Of a DNA stretch of 64,000 nucleotides, positions 1 to 15,700 are shown in pieces (within the stretch, counting starts at the first letter, position 1; the number at the start of each line of letters is the position of its first letter). This stretch comes from Pseudisothecium myosuroides (taxonomy: Eukaryota > Streptophyta > Bryopsida > Hypnales > Lembophyllaceae), in assembly GCA_951799445.1 (NCBI GenBank), contig OX637297.1, positions 14,260,001 to 14,324,000 on the forward strand, given 5' to 3'. The notes beneath the pieces are model-generated. The model saw nothing but the letters and a program-made list of their open reading frames with translations, made no database searches and was not told the DNA's origin. The position numbers and the translations under genes were made by a program.

Positions 1-2420
1 TTTCTTTTGGCCTTCTTTTCGATTCCAATTCCATGACCTTTGAGATTTTAGTTCTCTAAACTACAGGGCATGTCCAATTGTTTATTTTTTCTTTCTCGTC
101 GTGTATGTTATGAAACGGTGCACTAAATTCAGTGCACCCATGAATTATTATTTCTTGGAGTATTTACAACTTGTACATTTCTTTTGGCCTGCTTTTGGAT
201 TCCAATTCCATGACCTTTGAGATTTTAGTTCTCTAAACTACAGGGCATGGCCAATTGTTTATTTTTTCTTTCTCGTCGTGTATGTTATGAAACGGTGCAC
301 TAAATTTAGTGCACCCATGAATTAATATTTCTTGGAGTATTTACAGCTTGTACATTTCTTTTGGCCTTCTTTTGGATTCCAATTCCATGACCTTTGAGAT
401 TTTACTTCAATAAACTACAGGGCATGGCCAAATGAATTGTTTGTTTTTTCTTTCTCATCGTGAATGTTATGAAACGGTGCACTAAATTTAGTGCACCCAT
501 GAAATACTATTTCTTGGAGTATTTACAACTTGTACATTTTTTTTGGCCTTCTTTTGGATTCGAATTGCATGACCTTTGAGATTTTAGTTTAATAACCTAC
601 AGGGCATGGCCAAATGAATTGTTTATTTTTTCTTTCTCGTCGTGTATGTTATGAAACGGTGCACTAAATTTAGTGCACCCATGAATTATTATTTCTTGGA
701 GTATTTAGAACTTGTACATTTCTTTTGGCCTTCCTTTGGATTCCAATTTCATGACCTTTGAGATTTTAATTCAATAAACTACTGGGCATGGCCAAATGAA
801 TTGTTTATTTTTTCTTTCTCGTCGTGTATGTTACGAAACGGTGCACTAAATTTAGTGCACCCATGAATTATTATTTCTTGGAGTATTTACAAGTTGTACA
901 TTTCTTTTGGCCTTCTTTTCGATTCCAATTCCATGACCTTTGAGATTTTAGTTCAATAAACTCTAGGGCATGGCCAATTGTTTATTTTTCCTTTCTCCTC
1001 GTGTATGTTATGAAACGGTGCACTAAATTTAGTGCACCCAAGAAATAATATTTCTTGGAGTATTTAGAACTTGTACATTTCTTTTGGCCTTCTTTTGGAT
1101 TCCAATTGCATGACCTTTGAGATTTTAGTTCAATAAACTACTGGGCATGGCCAAATGAATTGTTTATTTTTGCTTTCTCGTCGTGTATGTTATGAAACGG
1201 TGCACTAAATTTAGTGCATCCATGAATTAATATTTCTTGGAGTATTTACAGCTTGTACATTTCTTTTGGCCTTCTTTTGGATTCCAATTCCATGACCTTT
1301 GAGATTTTAGTTCAATAAACTACAGGGCATGCCCAATTGTTTATTTTTTCTCTCTCGTCGTGTATGTTATGAATTGGTGCACTAAATTTAGTGCACCCGT
1401 GAATTATTATTTCTTGGAGTATTTACAACTTGTACATTTCTTTTGGGCTTCTTTTGGATTCCAATTCCATGACTTTTGAGATTTTAGTTCTCTAAACTAC
1501 AGGGCATGGCCAATTGTTTATTTTTTCTCTCTCGTCGTGTATATTATGAAACGGTGCACTAAATTTAGTGCACCCATGAATTAATATTTCTTGGAGTATT
1601 TAGAACTTGTACATTTCTTTTGGGCTTCTTTTGGATTCCAATTCCATGACCTTTGAGATTTTAGTTCTCTAAACTACAGGGCATGGCCAATTGTTTATTT
1701 TTTCTCTCTCGTCGTGTATATTATGAAACGGTGCACTAAATTTAGTGCACCCATGAAATAATATTTCTTGGAGTATTTACAACTTGTACATTTCTTTTGG
1801 CCTTCTTTTCGATTCCAATTCCATGACCTTTGAGATTTTAGTTCTCTAAACTACAGGGCATGTCCAATTGTTTATTTTTTCTTTCTCGTCGTGTATGTTA
1901 TGAAACGGTGCACTAAATTCAGTGCACCCATGAATTATTATTTCTTGGAGTATTTACAACTTGTACATTTCTTTTGGCCTGCTTTTGGATTCCAATTCCA
2001 TGACCTTTGAGATTTTAGTTCTCTAAACTACAGGGCATGGCCAATTGTTTATTTTTTCTTTCTCGTCGTGTATGTTATGAAACGGTGCACTAAATTTAGT
2101 GCACCCATGAATTAATATTTCTTGGAGTATTTACAGCTTGTACATTTCTTTTGGCCTTCTTTTGGATTCCAATTCCATGACCTTTGAGATTTTACTTCAA
2201 TAAACTACAGGGCATGGCCAAATGAATTGTTTGTTTTTTCTTTCTCATCGTGAATGTTATGAAACGGTGCACTAAATTTAGTGCACCCATGAAATATTAT
2301 TTCTTGGAGTATTTACAACTTGTACATTTTTTTTGGCCTTCTTTTGGATTCGAATTGCATGACCTTTGAGATTTTAGTTTAATAAACTACAGGGCATGGC
2401 CAAATGAATTGTTTATTTTT
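1..2420 (+). repeat. Ten-monomer higher-order repeat, 1,790-bp shift
   Basis: Positions 1-630 reappear at 1,791-2,420 with the same marker variants in the same order. These include TTTTCGATTCC with CATGTCCAATTG at 11/1,801, the TTCAGTGCACC palindrome variant at 128/1,918, and TTTGTTTTTTC with CATCGTGAATG at about 431/2,221. The offset of 1,790 bp equals six 177-bp plus four 182-bp monomers. After about 2,420 the second copy has lost one 182-bp monomer: the GTTACGAAACGG monomer at 835 recurs at 2,443, an offset of 1,608. The same 1,790-bp shift relates about 12,930 to 14,720. Confidence 0.8.
294..315. repeat. 22-bp perfect palindrome present once per satellite monomer (example copy)
   Basis: GGTGCACTAAA is followed directly by its own reverse complement, giving 22 bp of perfect dyad symmetry with no spacer. 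The copy at 294-315 stands for one in nearly every monomer of the array. Common variants break the right arm: TTCAGTGCACC (for example near 128 and 1918), TTTAGTGCATCC (near 1217), TTTAGTGCACTC (near 4424) and TTTATTGCACC (near 20,911). Such symmetry could form a cruciform or bind a symmetric dimer. This is the most sharply defined element in the monomer. Confidence 0.95.
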
Positions 2421-5400
2421 TCTTTCTCGTCGTGTATGTTACGAAACGGTGCACTAAATTTAGTGCACCCATGAATTATTATTTCTTGGAGTATTTACAA
2501 GTTGTACATTTCTTTTGGCCTTCTTTTCGATTCCAATTCCATGACCTTTGAGATTTTAGTTCAATAAACTCTAGGGCATGGCCAATTGTTTATTTTTCCT
2601 TTCTCCTCGTGTATGTTATGAAACGGTGCACTAAATTTAGTGCACCCAAGAAATAATATTTCTTGGAGTATTTAGAACTTGTACATTTCTTTTGGCCTTC
2701 TTTTGGATTCCAATTGCATGACCTTTGAGATTTTAGTTCAATAAACTACTGGGCATGGCCAAATGAATTGTTTATTTTTGCTTTCTCGTCGTGTATGTTA
2801 TGAAACGGTGCACTAAATTTAGTGCATCCATGAATTAATATTTCTTGGAGTATTTACAGCTTGTACATTTCTTTTGGCCTTCTTTTGGATTCCAATTCCA
2901 TGACCTTTGAGATTTTAGTTCAATAAACTACAGGGCATGCCCAATTGTTTATTTTTTCTCTCTCGTCGTGTATGTTATGAATTGGTGCACTAAATTTAGT
3001 GCACCCGTGAATTATTATTTCTTGGAGTATTTACAACTTGTACATTTCTTTTGGGCTTCTTTTGGATTCCAATTCCATGACTTTTGAGATTTTAGTTCTC
3101 TAAACTACAGGGCATGGCCAATTGTTTATTTTTTCTCTCTCGTCGTGTATATTATGAAACGGTGCACTAAATTTAGTGCACCCATGAAATAATATTTCTT
3201 GGAGTATTTACAACTTGTACATTTCTTTTGGGCTTCTTTTGGATTCCAATTGCATGACCTTTGAGATTTTAGTTCAATAAACTACTGGGCATGGCCAAAT
3301 GAATTGTTTATTTTTTCTTTCTCGTCGTGTATGTTATGAAACGGTGCACTAAATTTAGTGCACCCATGAATTATTATTTCTTGGAGTATTTAGAACTTGT
3401 ACATTTCTTTTGGGCTTCTTTTGGATTCCAATTCCATGACCTTTGAGATTTTAGTTCTCTAAACTACAGGGCATGGCCAATTGTTTATTTTTTCTCTCTC
3501 GTCGTGTATATTATGAAACGGTGCACTAAATTTAGTGCACCCATGAAATAATATTTCTTGGAGTATTTAGAACTTGTACATTTCTTTTGGCCTTCCTTTG
3601 GATTCCAATTGCATGACCTTTGAGATTTTAGTTCTCTAAACTACAGGGCATGGCCAATTGTTTATTTTTTCTCTCTCGTCGTGTATGTTATGAAACGGTG
3701 CACTAAATTTAGTGCACCCATGAATTATTATTTCTTGGAGTATTTACAAGTTGTACATTTCTTTTGGCCTTCTTTTGGATTCCAATTCCATGACCTTTGA
3801 GATTTTAGTTCAATAAACTCTAGGGCATGGCCAATTGTTTATTTTTCCTTTCTCCTCGTGTATGTTATGAAACGGTGCACTAAATTTAGTGCACCCATGA
3901 AATATTATTTCTTGGAGTATTTAGAACTTGTACATTTCTTTTGGCCTTCTTTTGGATTCCAATTCCATGACCTTTGAGATTTTAGTTCAATAAACTACAG
4001 GGCATGGCCAAATGAATTGTTTATTTTTTCTTTCTCGTCGTGTATGTTATGAAACGGTGCACTAAATTCAGTGCACCCATGAATTATTATTTCTTGGAGT
4101 ATTTAGAACTTGTACATTTCTTTTGGCCTTCCTCTGGATTCCAATTCCATGACCTTTGAGATTTTAGTTCTCTAAACCACAGGGCATGGCCAATTGTTTA
4201 TTTTTTCTCTCTCGTCGTGTATATTATGAAACGGTGCACTAAATTTAGTGCACCCATGAATTATTATTTCTTGGAGTATTTACAACTTGTACATTTCTTT
4301 TGGCCTTCTTTTGGATTCCAATTCCATGACCTTTGAGATTTTAGTTCTCTAAACTACAGGGCATGGCCAATTGTTTATTTTTTCTCTCTCGTCGTGTATG
4401 TTATGAAACGGTGCACTAAATTTAGTGCACTCATGAATTATTATTTCTTGGAGTATTTACAACTTGTACATTTCTTTTGGCCTTCTTTTGGATTCCAATT
4501 CCATGACCTTTGAGATTTTAGTTCAATAAACTACAGGGCATGGCCAAATGAATTGTTTATTTTTTCTTTCTCGTCGTGTATGTTATGAAACGGTGCACTA
4601 AATTTAGTGCACCCATGAATTATTATTTCTTGGAGTATTTACAACTTGTACATTTCTTTTGGCCTTCTTTTGGATTCCAATTCCATGACCTTTGAGATTT
4701 TAGTTCAATAAACTCTAGGGCATGGCCAATTGTTTATTTTTCCTTTCTCCTCGTGTATGTTATGAAACGGTGCACTAAATTTAGTGCACCCATGAAATAA
4801 TATTTCTTGGAGCATTTAGAACTTGTACATTTCTTTTGGCCTTCCTTTGGATTCCAATTGCATGACCTTTGAGATTTTAGTTCAATAAACTACTGGGCAT
4901 GGCCAAATGAATTGTTTATTTTTGCTTTCTCGTCGTGTATGTTATGAAACGGTGCACTAAATTTAGTGCACCCATGAATTAATATTTCTTGGATTATTTA
5001 CAAGTTGTACATTTCTTTTGGCCTTCTTTTGGATTCCAATTCCATGACCTTTGTACTTTTAGTTCTCTAAACTACAGGGCATGGCCAATTGTTTATTTTT
5101 TCTCTCTCGTCGTGTATATTATGAAACGGTGCACTAAATTTAGTGCACCCATGAATTAATATTTCTTGGAGTATTTAGAACTTGTACATTTCTTTTGGCC
5201 TTCTTTTGGATTCCAATTCCATGACCTTTGAGATTTTAGTTCTCTAAACTACAGGGCATGGCCAATTGTTTATTTTTTCTCTCTCGTCGTGTATATTATG
5301 AAACGGTGCACTAAATTTAGTGCACCCATGAATTATTATTTCTTGGAGTACTTACAACTTGTACATTTCTTTTGGCCTTCTTTTGGATTCCAATTCCATG

Positions 5401-8400
5401 ACCTTTGAGATTTTAGTTCTCTAAACTACAGGGCATGGCCAATTGTTTATTTTTTCTTTCTCGTCGTGTATGTTATGAAACGGTGCACTAAATTTAGTGC
5501 ACCCATGAATTAATATTTCTTGGAGTATTTACAGCTTGTACATTTCTTTTGGCCTTCTTTTGGATTCCAATTCCATGACCTTTGAGATTTTACTTCAATA
5601 AACTACAGGGCATGGCCAAGTGAATTGTTTGTTTTTTCTTTCTCATCGTGAATGTTATGAAACGGTGCACTAAATTTAGTGCACCCATGAATTATTATTT
5701 CTTGGAGTATTTACAACTTGTACATTTCTTTTGGCCTTCTTTTGGATTCCAATTCCATGACCTTTGAGATTTTAGTTCAATAAACTACAGGGCATGGCCA
5801 AATGAATTGTTTATTTTTTCTTTCTCATCGTGTATGTTATGAAACGGTGCACTAAATTTAGTGCACCCATGAATTATTATTTCTTGGAGTATTTAGAACT
5901 TGTACATTTCTTTTGGCCTTCCTCTGGATTCCAATTCCATGACCTTTGAGATTTTAGTTCAATAAACTACAGGGCATGGCCAATTGTTTATTTTTCCTTT
6001 CTCGTCGTGTATGTTATGAAACGGTGCACTAAATTTAGTGCACCCATGAAATATTATTTCTTGGAGTATTTAGAACTTGTACATTTCTTTTGGCCTTCCT
6101 TTGGATTCCAATTTCATGACCTTTGAGATTTTAATTCAATAAACTACTGGGCATGGCCAAATGAATTGTTTATTTTTTCTTTCTCGTCGTGTATGTTATG
6201 AAACGGTGCACTAAATTTAGTGCACCCATGAATTATTATTTCTTGGAGTATTTACAAGTTGTACATTTCTTTTGGCCTTCTTTTCGATTCCAATTCCATG
6301 ACCTTTGAGATTTTAGTTCAATAATCTCTAGGGCATGGCCAATTGTTTATTTTTCCTTTCTCGTCGTGTATGTTATGAAACGGTGCACTAAATTTAGTGC
6401 ACCCATGAAATAATATTTCTTGGAGTATTTAGAACTTGTACATTTCTTTTGGCCTTCTTTTGGATTCCAATTGCATGACCTTTGAGATTTTAGTTCAATA
6501 AACTACTGGGCATGGCCAAATGAATTGTTTATTTTTGCTTTCTCGTCGTGTATGTTATGAAACGGTGCACTAAATTTAGTGCACCCATGAATTAATATTT
6601 CTTGGATTATTTACAAGTTGTACATTTCTTTTGGCCTTCTTTTGGATTCCAATTCCATGACCTTTGAGATTTTAGTTCAATAAACTACAGGGCATGGCCA
6701 AATGAATTGTTTATTTTTTCTTTCTCATCGTGTATGTTATGAAACGGTGCACTAAATTTAGTGCACCCATGAATTATTATTTCTTGGAGTATTTAGAACT
6801 TGTACATTTCTTTTGGCCTTCCTCTGGATTCCAATTCCATGACCTTTGAGATTTTAGTTCAATAAACTACAGGGCATGGCCAATTGTTTATTTTTCCTTT
6901 CTCGTCGTGTATGTTATGAAACGGTGCACTAAATTTAGTGCACCCATGAAATATTATTTCTTGGAGTATTTAGAACTTGTACATTTCTTTTGGCCTTCCT
7001 TTGGATTCCAATTTCATGACCTTTGAGATTTTAATTCAATAAACTACTGGGCATGGCCAAATGAATTGTTTATTTTTTCTTTCTCGTCGTGTATGTTACG
7101 AAACGGTGCACTAAATTTAGTGCACCCATGAATTATTATTTCTTGGAGTATTTACAAGTTGTACATTTCTTTTGGCCTTCTTTTCGATTCCAATTCCATG
7201 ACCTTTGAGATTTTAGTTCAATAAACGCTAGGGCATGGCCAATTGTTTATTTTTCCTTTCTCCTCGTGTATGTTATGAAACGGTGCACTAAATTTAGTGC
7301 ACCCATGAAATAATATTTCTTGGAGTATTTAGAACTTGTACATTTCTTTTGGCCTTCTTTTGGATTCCAATTGCATGACCTTTGAGATTTTAGTTCAATA
7401 AACTACTGGGCATGGCCAAATGAATTGTTTATTTTTGCTTTCTCGTCGTGTATGTTATGAAACGGTGCACTAAATTTAGTGCACCCATGAAATATTATTT
7501 CTTGGAGTATTTACAACTTGTACATTTCTTTTGGCCTTCTTTTGGATTCCAATTCCATGACCTTTCAGATTTTAGTTCAAAAAACTACAGGGCATGCCCA
7601 ATTGTTTATTTTTTCTCTCTCGTCGTGTATGTTAAAAATTGGTGCACTAAATTTAGTGCACCCATGAATTATTATTTCTTGGAGTATTTAGAACTTGTAC
7701 ATTTCTTTTGGGCTTCTTTTGGATTCCAATTCCATGACCTTTGAGATTTTAGTTCTCTAAACTACAGGGCATGGCCAATTGTTTATTTTTTCTCTCTCGT
7801 CGTGTATATTATGAAACGGTGCACTAAATTTAGTGCACCCATGAAATAATATTTCTTGGAGTATTTACAACTTGTACATTTCTTTTGGCCTTCTTTTGGA
7901 TTCCAATTCCATGACCTTTGAGATTTTAGTTCTCTAAACTACAGGGCATGGCCAATTGTTTATTTTTTCTTTCTCGTCGTGTATGTTATGAAACGGTGCA
8001 CTAAATTCAGTGCACCCATGAATTATTATTTCTTGGAGTATTTACAACTTGTACATTTCTTTTGGCCTGCTTTTGGATTCCAATTCCATGACCTTTGAGA
8101 TTTTAGTTCTCTAAACTACAGGGCATGGCCAATTGTTTATTTTTTCTTTCTCGTCGTGTATGTTATGAAACGGTGCACTAAATTTAGTGCACCCATGAAT
8201 TAATATTTCTTGGAGTATTTACAGCTTGTACATTTCTTATGGCCTTCTTTTGGATTCCAATTCCATGACCTTTGAGATTTTACTTCAATAAACTACAGGG
8301 CATGGCCAAATGAATTGTTTGTTTTTTCTTTCTCATCGTGAATGTTATGAAACGGTGCACTAAATTTAGTGCACCCATGAAATATTATTTCTTGGAGTAT

Positions 8401-9769
8401 TTACAACTTGTACATTTTTTTTGGCCTTCTTTTGGATTCGAATTGCATGACCTTTGAGATTTTAGTTTAATAAACTACAGGGCATGGCCAAATGAATTGT
8501 TTATTTTTTCTTTCTCGTCGTGTATGTTATGAAACGGTGCACTAAATTTAGTGCACCCATGAATTAATATTTCTTGGATTATTTACAAGTTGTACATTTC
8601 TTTTGGCCTTCCTTTGGATTCCAATTTCATGACCTTTGAGATTTTAATTCAATAAACTACTGGGCATGGCCAAATGAATTGTTTATTTTTTCTTTCTCGT
8701 CGTGTATGTTACGAAACGGTGCACTAAATTTAGTGCACCCATGAATTATTATTTCTTGGAGTATTTACAAGTTGTACATTTCTTTTGGCCTTCTTTTCGA
8801 TTCCAATTCCATGACCTTTGAGATTTTAGTTCAATAAACTCTAGGGCATGGCCAATTGTTTATTTTTCCTTTCTCCTCGTGTATGTTATGAAACGGTGCA
8901 CTAAATTTAGTGCACCCAAGAAATAATATTTCTTGGAGTATTTAGAACTTGTACATTTCTTTTGGCCTTCTTTTGGATTCCAATTGCATGACCTTTGAGA
9001 TTTTAGTTCAATAAACTACTGGGCATGGCCAAATGAATTGTTTATTTTTGCTTTCTCGTCGTGTATGTTATGAAACGGTGCACTAAATTTAGTGCATCCA
9101 TGAATTAATATTTCTTGGAGTATTTACAGCTTGTACATTTCTTTTGGCCTTCTTTTGGATTCCAATTCCATGACCTTTGAGATTTTAGTTCAATAAACTA
9201 CAGGGCATGCCCAATTGTTTATTTTTTCTCTCTCGTCGTGTATGTTATGAATTGGTGCACTAAATTTAGTGCACCCATGAATTATTATTTCTTGGAGTAT
9301 TTACAACTTGTACATTTCTTTTGGGCTTCTTTTGGATTCCAATTCCATGACTTTTGAGATTTTAGTTCTCTAAACTACAGGGCATGGCCAATTGTTTATT
9401 TTTTCTCTCTCGTCGTGTATGTTATGAAACGGTGCACTAAATTTAGTGCACCCATGAAATAATATTTCTTGGAGTATTTACAACTTGTACATTTCTTTTG
9501 GCCTTCTTTTGGATTCCAATTCCATGACCTTTCAGATTTTAGTTCTCTAAACTACAGGGCATGGCCAATTGTTTATTTTTTCTTTCTCGTCGTGTATGTT
9601 ATGAAACGGTGCACTAAATTTAGTGCACCCATGAATTATTATTTCTTGGAGTATTTAGAACTTGTACATTTCTTTTGGGCTTCTTTTGGATTCCAATTCC
9701 ATGACCTTTGAGATTTTAGTTCTCTAAACTACAGGGCATGGCCAATTGTTTATTTTTTCTCTCTCGTCG

Positions 9770-12700
9770 TGTATATTATGAAACGGTGCACTAAATTTAG
9801 TGCACCCATGAAATAATATTTCTTGGAGTATTTACAACTTGTACATTTCTTTTGGCCTTCTTTTGGATTCCAATTCCATGACCTTTGAGATTTTAGTTCT
9901 CTAAACTACAGGGCATGTCCAATTGTTTATTTTTTCTTTCTCGTCGTGTATGTTATGAAACGGTGCACTAAATTCAGTGCACCCATGAATTATTATTTCT
10001 TGGAGTATTTACAACTTGTACATTTTTTTTGGCCTGCTTTTGGATTCCAATTCTATGACCTTTGAGATTTTAGTTCTCTAAACTACAGGGCATGGCCAAT
10101 TGTTTATTTTTTCTTTCTCGTCGTGTATGTTATGAAACGGTGCACTAAATTTAGTGCACCCATGAATTAATATTTCTTGGAGTATTTACAGCTTGTACAT
10201 TTCTTTTGGCCTTCTTTTGGATTCCAATTCCATGACCTTTGAGATTTTACTTCAATAAACTACAGGGCATGGCCTAATGAATTGTTTGTTTTTTCTTTCT
10301 CATCGTGAATGTTATGAAACGGTGCACTAAATTTAGTGCACCCATGAAATATTATTTCTTGGAGTATTTACAACTTGTACATTTTTTTTGGCCTTCTTTT
10401 GGATTCGAATTGCATGACCTTTGAGATTTTAGTTTAATAAACTACAGGGCATGGCCAAATGAATTGTTTATTTTTTCTTTCTCGTCGTGTATGTTATGAA
10501 ACGGTGCACTAAATTTAGTGCACCCATGAATTATTATTTCTTGGAGTATTTAGAACTTGTACATTTCTTTTGGGCTTCTTTTGGATTCGAATTGCATGAC
10601 CTTTGAGATTTTAGTTCAATAAACTACAGGGCATGGCCAAATGAATTGTTTATTTTTTCTTTTTCGTCGTGTATGTTATGAAACGGTGCACTAAATTTAG
10701 TGCACCCATGAATTATTATTTCTTGGAGTATTTACAACTTGTACATTTCTTTTGGCCTTCTTTTGGATTCCAATTCCATGACCTTTGAGATTTTAGTTCA
10801 ATAAACTCTAGGGCATGGCCAATTGTTTATTTTTCCTTTCTCCTCGTGTATGTTATGAAACGGTGCACTAAATTTAGTGCACCCATGAAATATTATTTCT
10901 TGGAGTATTTAGAACTTGTACATTTCTTTTGGCCTTCCTTTGGATTCCAATTTCATGACCTTTGAGATTTTAATTCAATAAACTACTGGGCATGGCCAAA
11001 TGAATTGTTTATTTTTGCTTTCTCGTCGTGTATGTTATGAAACGGTGCACTAAATTTAGTGCACCCATGAATTATTATTTCTTGGAGTATTTACAAGTTG
11101 TACATTTCTTTTGGCCTTCTTTTCGATTCCAATTCCATGACCTTTGAGATTTTAGTTCAATAAACTCTAGGGCATGGCCAATTGTTTATTTTTTTTTTCT
11201 CCTTGTGTATGTTACGAAACGGTGCACTAAATTTAGTGCACCCATGAAATAATATTTCTTGGAGTATTTAGAACTTGTACATTTCTTTTGGCCTTCTTTT
11301 GGATTCCAATTCCATGACCTTTGAGATTTTAGTTCAATAAACTACTGGGCATGGCCAAATGAATTGTTTATTTTTGCTTTCTCGTCGTGTATGTTATGAA
11401 ACGGTGCACTAAATTTAGTGCACCCATGAATTAATATTTCTTGGATTATTTACAACTTGTACATTTCTTTTGGCCTTCTTTTGGATTCCAATTGCATGAC
11501 CTTTGAGATTTTAGTTCAATAAACTACTGGGCATGGCCAAATGAATTGTTTATTTTTGCTTTCTCGTCGTGTATATTATGAAACGGTGCACTAAATTTAG
11601 TGCACCCATGAATTAATATTTCTTGGAGTATTTACAACTTGTACATTTCTTTTGGCCTTCTTTTGGATTCCAATTCCATGACCTTTGAGATTTTAGTTCT
11701 CTAAACTACAGGGCATGGCCAATTGTTTATTTTTTCTTTCTCGTCGTGTATGTTATGAAACGGTGCACTAAATTTAGTGCACCCATGAATTAATATTTCT
11801 TGGAGTATTTACAGCTTGTACATTTCTTTTGGCCTTCTTTTGGATTCCAATTCCATGACCTTTGAGATTTTACTTCAATAAACTACAGGGCATGGCCAAA
11901 TGAATTGTTTGTTTTTTCTTTCTCATCGTGAATGTTATGAAACGGTGCACTAAATTTAGTGCACCCATGAAATACTATTTCTTGGAGTATTTACAACTTG
12001 TACATTTTTTTTGGCCTTCTTTTGGATTCGAATTGCATGACCTTTGAGATTTTAGTTTAATAACCTACAGGGCATGGCCAAATGAATTGTTTATTTTTTC
12101 TTTCTCGTCGTGTATGTTATGAAACGGTGCACTAAATTTAGTGCACCCATGAATTATTATTTCTTGGAGTATTTAGAACTTGTACATTTCTTTTGGGCTT
12201 CTTTTGGATTCCAATTCCATGACCTTTGAGATTTTAGTTCTCTAAACTACAGGGCATGGCCAATTGTTTATTTTTTCTCTCTCGTCGTGTATATTATGAA
12301 ACGGTGCACTAAATTTAGTGCACCCATGAATTAATATTTCTTGGAGTATTTACAACTTGTACATTTCTTTTGGCCTTCTTTTGGATTCCAATTCCATGAC
12401 CTTTGAGATTTTAGTTCTCTAAACTACAGGGCATGGCCAATTGTTTATTTTTTCTTTCTCGTCGTGAATGTTATGAAACGGTGCACTAAATTCAGTGCAC
12501 CCATGAATTATTATTTCTTGGAGTATTTACAACTTGTACATTTCTTTTGGCCTGCTTTTGGATTCCAATTCTATGACCTTTGAGATTTTAGTTCTCTAAA
12601 CTACAGGGCATGGCCAATTGTTTATTTTTTCTTTCTCGTCGTGTATGTTATGAAACGGTGCACTAAATTTAGTGCACCCATGAATTAATATTTCTTGGAG

Positions 12701-15700
12701 TATTTACAGCTTGTACATTTCTTTTGGCCTTCTTTTGGATTCCAATTCCATGACCTTTGAGATTTTAGTTCAATAAACTACAGGGCATGGCCAAATGAAT
12801 TGTTTATTTTTTCTTTCTTGTCGTGTATGTTATGAAACGGTGCACTAAATTTAGTGCACCCATGAATTATTATTTCTTGGAGTATTTACAACTTGTACAT
12901 TTCTTTTGGCCTTCTTTTGGATTCCAATTCCATGACCTTTGAGATTTTAGTTCTCTAAACTACAGGGCATGGCCAATTGTTTATTTTTTCTCTCTCGTCG
13001 TGTATGTTATGAAACGGTGCACTAAATTTAGTGCACCCATGAATTAATATTTCTTGGAGTATTTACAAGTTGTACATTTCTTTTGGCCTTCCTTTGGATT
13101 CCAATTTCATGACCTTTGAGATTTTAATTCAATAAACTACTGGGCATGGCCAAATGAATTGTTTATTTTTTCTTTCTCGTCGTGTATGTTACGAAACGGT
13201 GCACTAAATTTAGTGCACCCATGAATTATTATTTCTTGGAGTATTTACAAGTTGTACATTTCTTTTGGCCTTCTTTTCGATTCCAATTCCATGACCTTTG
13301 AGATTTTAGTTCAATAGACTCTAGGGCATGGCCAATTGTTTATTTTTCCTTTCTCCTCGTGTATGTTATGAAACGGTGCACTAAATTTAGTGCACCCAAG
13401 AAATAATATTTCTTGGAGTATTTAGAACTTGTACATTTCTTTTGGCCTTCTTTTGGATTCCAATTGCATGACCTTTGAGATTTTAGTTCAATAAACTACT
13501 GGGCATGGCCAAATGAATTGTTTATTTTTTCTCTCTCGTCGTGTATGTTATGAAACGGTGCACTAAATTTAGTGCACCCATGAAATAATATTTCTTGGAG
13601 TATTTACAACTTGTACATTTCTTTTGGCCTTCTTTTGGATTCCAATTCCATGACCTTTCAGATTTTAGTTCTCTAAACTACAGGGCATGGCCAATTGTTT
13701 ATTTTTTCTTTCTCGTCGTGTATGTTATGAAACGGTGCACTAAATTTAGTGCACCCATGAATTATTATTTCTTGGAGTATTTAGAACTTGTACATTTCTT
13801 TTGGGCTTCTTTTGGATTCCAATTCCATGACCTTTGAGATTTTAGTTCTCTAAACTACAGGGCATGGCCAATTGTTTATTTTTTCTCTCTCGTCGTGTAT
13901 ATTATGAAACGGTGCACTAAATTTAGTGCACCCATGAAATAATATTTCTTGGAGTATTTACAACTTGTACATTTCTTTTGGCCTTCTTTTGGATTCCAAT
14001 TCCATGACCTTTCAGATTTTAGTTCTCTAAACTACAGGGCATGTCCAATTGTTTATTTTTTCTTTCTCGTCGTGTATGTTATGAAACGGTGCACTAAATT
14101 CAGTGCACCCATGAATTATTATTTCTTGGAGTATTTACAACTTGTACATTTCTTTTGGCCTGCTTTTGGATTCCAATTCTATGACCTTTGAGATTTTAGT
14201 TCTCTAAACTACAGGGCATGGCCAATTGTTTATTTTTTCTTTCTCGTCGTGTATGTTATGAAACGGTGCACTAAATTTAGTGCACCCATGAATTAATATT
14301 TCTTGGAGTATTTACAGCTTGTACATTTCTTTTGGCCTTCTTTTGGATTCCAATTCCATGACCTTTGAGATTTTACTTCAATAAACTACAGGGCATGGCC
14401 TAATGAATTGTTTGTTTTTTCTTTCTCATCGTGAATGTTATGAAACGGTGCACTAAATTTAGTGCACCCATGAAATATTATTTCTTGGAGTATTTACAAC
14501 TTGTACATTTTTTTTGGCCTTCTTTTGGATTCGAATTGCATGACCTTTGAGATTTTAGTTTAATAAACTACAGGGCATGGCCAAATGAATTGTTTATTTT
14601 TTCTTTCTCGTCGTGTATGTTATGAAACGGTGCACTAAATTTAGTGCACCCATGAATTATTATTTCTTGGAGTATTTACAACTTGTACATTTCTTTTGGC
14701 CTTCTTTTGGATTCCAATTCCATGACCTTTGAGATTTTAGTTCTCTAAACTACAGGGCATGGCCAATTGTTTATTTTTTCTCTCTCGTCGTGTATGTTAT
14801 GAAACGGTGCACTAAATTTAGTGCACCCATGAATTAATATTTCTTGGAGTATTTACAAGTTGTACATTTCTTTTGGCCTTCCTTTGGATTCCAATTTCAT
14901 GACCTTTGAGATTTTAATTCAATAAACTACTGGGCATGGCCAAATGAATTGTTTATTTTTTCTTTCTCGTCGTGTATGTTACGAAACGGTGCACTAAATT
15001 TAGTGCACCCATGAATTATTATTTCTTGGAGTATTTACAAGTTGTACATTTCTTTTGGCCTTCTTTTCGATTCCAATTCCATGACCTTTGAGATTTTAGT
15101 TTAATAAACTCTAGGGCATGGCCAATTGTTTATTTTTCCTTTCTCCTCGTGTATGTTATGAAACGGTGCACTAAATTTAGTGCACCCAAGAAATAATATT
15201 TCTTGGAGTATTTAGAACTTGTACATTTCTTTTGGCCTTCTTTTGGATTCCAATTGCATGACCTTTGAGATTTTAGTTCAATAAACTACTGGGCATGGCC
15301 AAATGAATTGTTTATTTTTGCTTTCTCGTCGTGTATGTTATGAAACGGTGCACTAAATTTAGTGCATCCATGAATTAATATTTCTTGGAGTATTTACAGC
15401 TTGTACATTTCTTTTGGCCTTCTTTTGGATTCCAATTCCATGACCTTTGAGATTTTAGTTCAATAAACTACAGGGCATGCCCAATTGTTTATTTTTTCTC
15501 TCTCGTCGTGTATGTTATGAATTGGTGCACTAAATTTAGTGCACCCATGAATTATTATTTCTTGGAGTATTTACAACTTGTACATTTCTTTTGGGCTTCT
15601 TTTGGATTCCAATTCCATGACTTTTGAGATTTTAGTTCTCTAAACTACAGGGCATGGCCAATTGTTTATTTTTTCTCTCTCGTCGTGTATGTTATGAAAC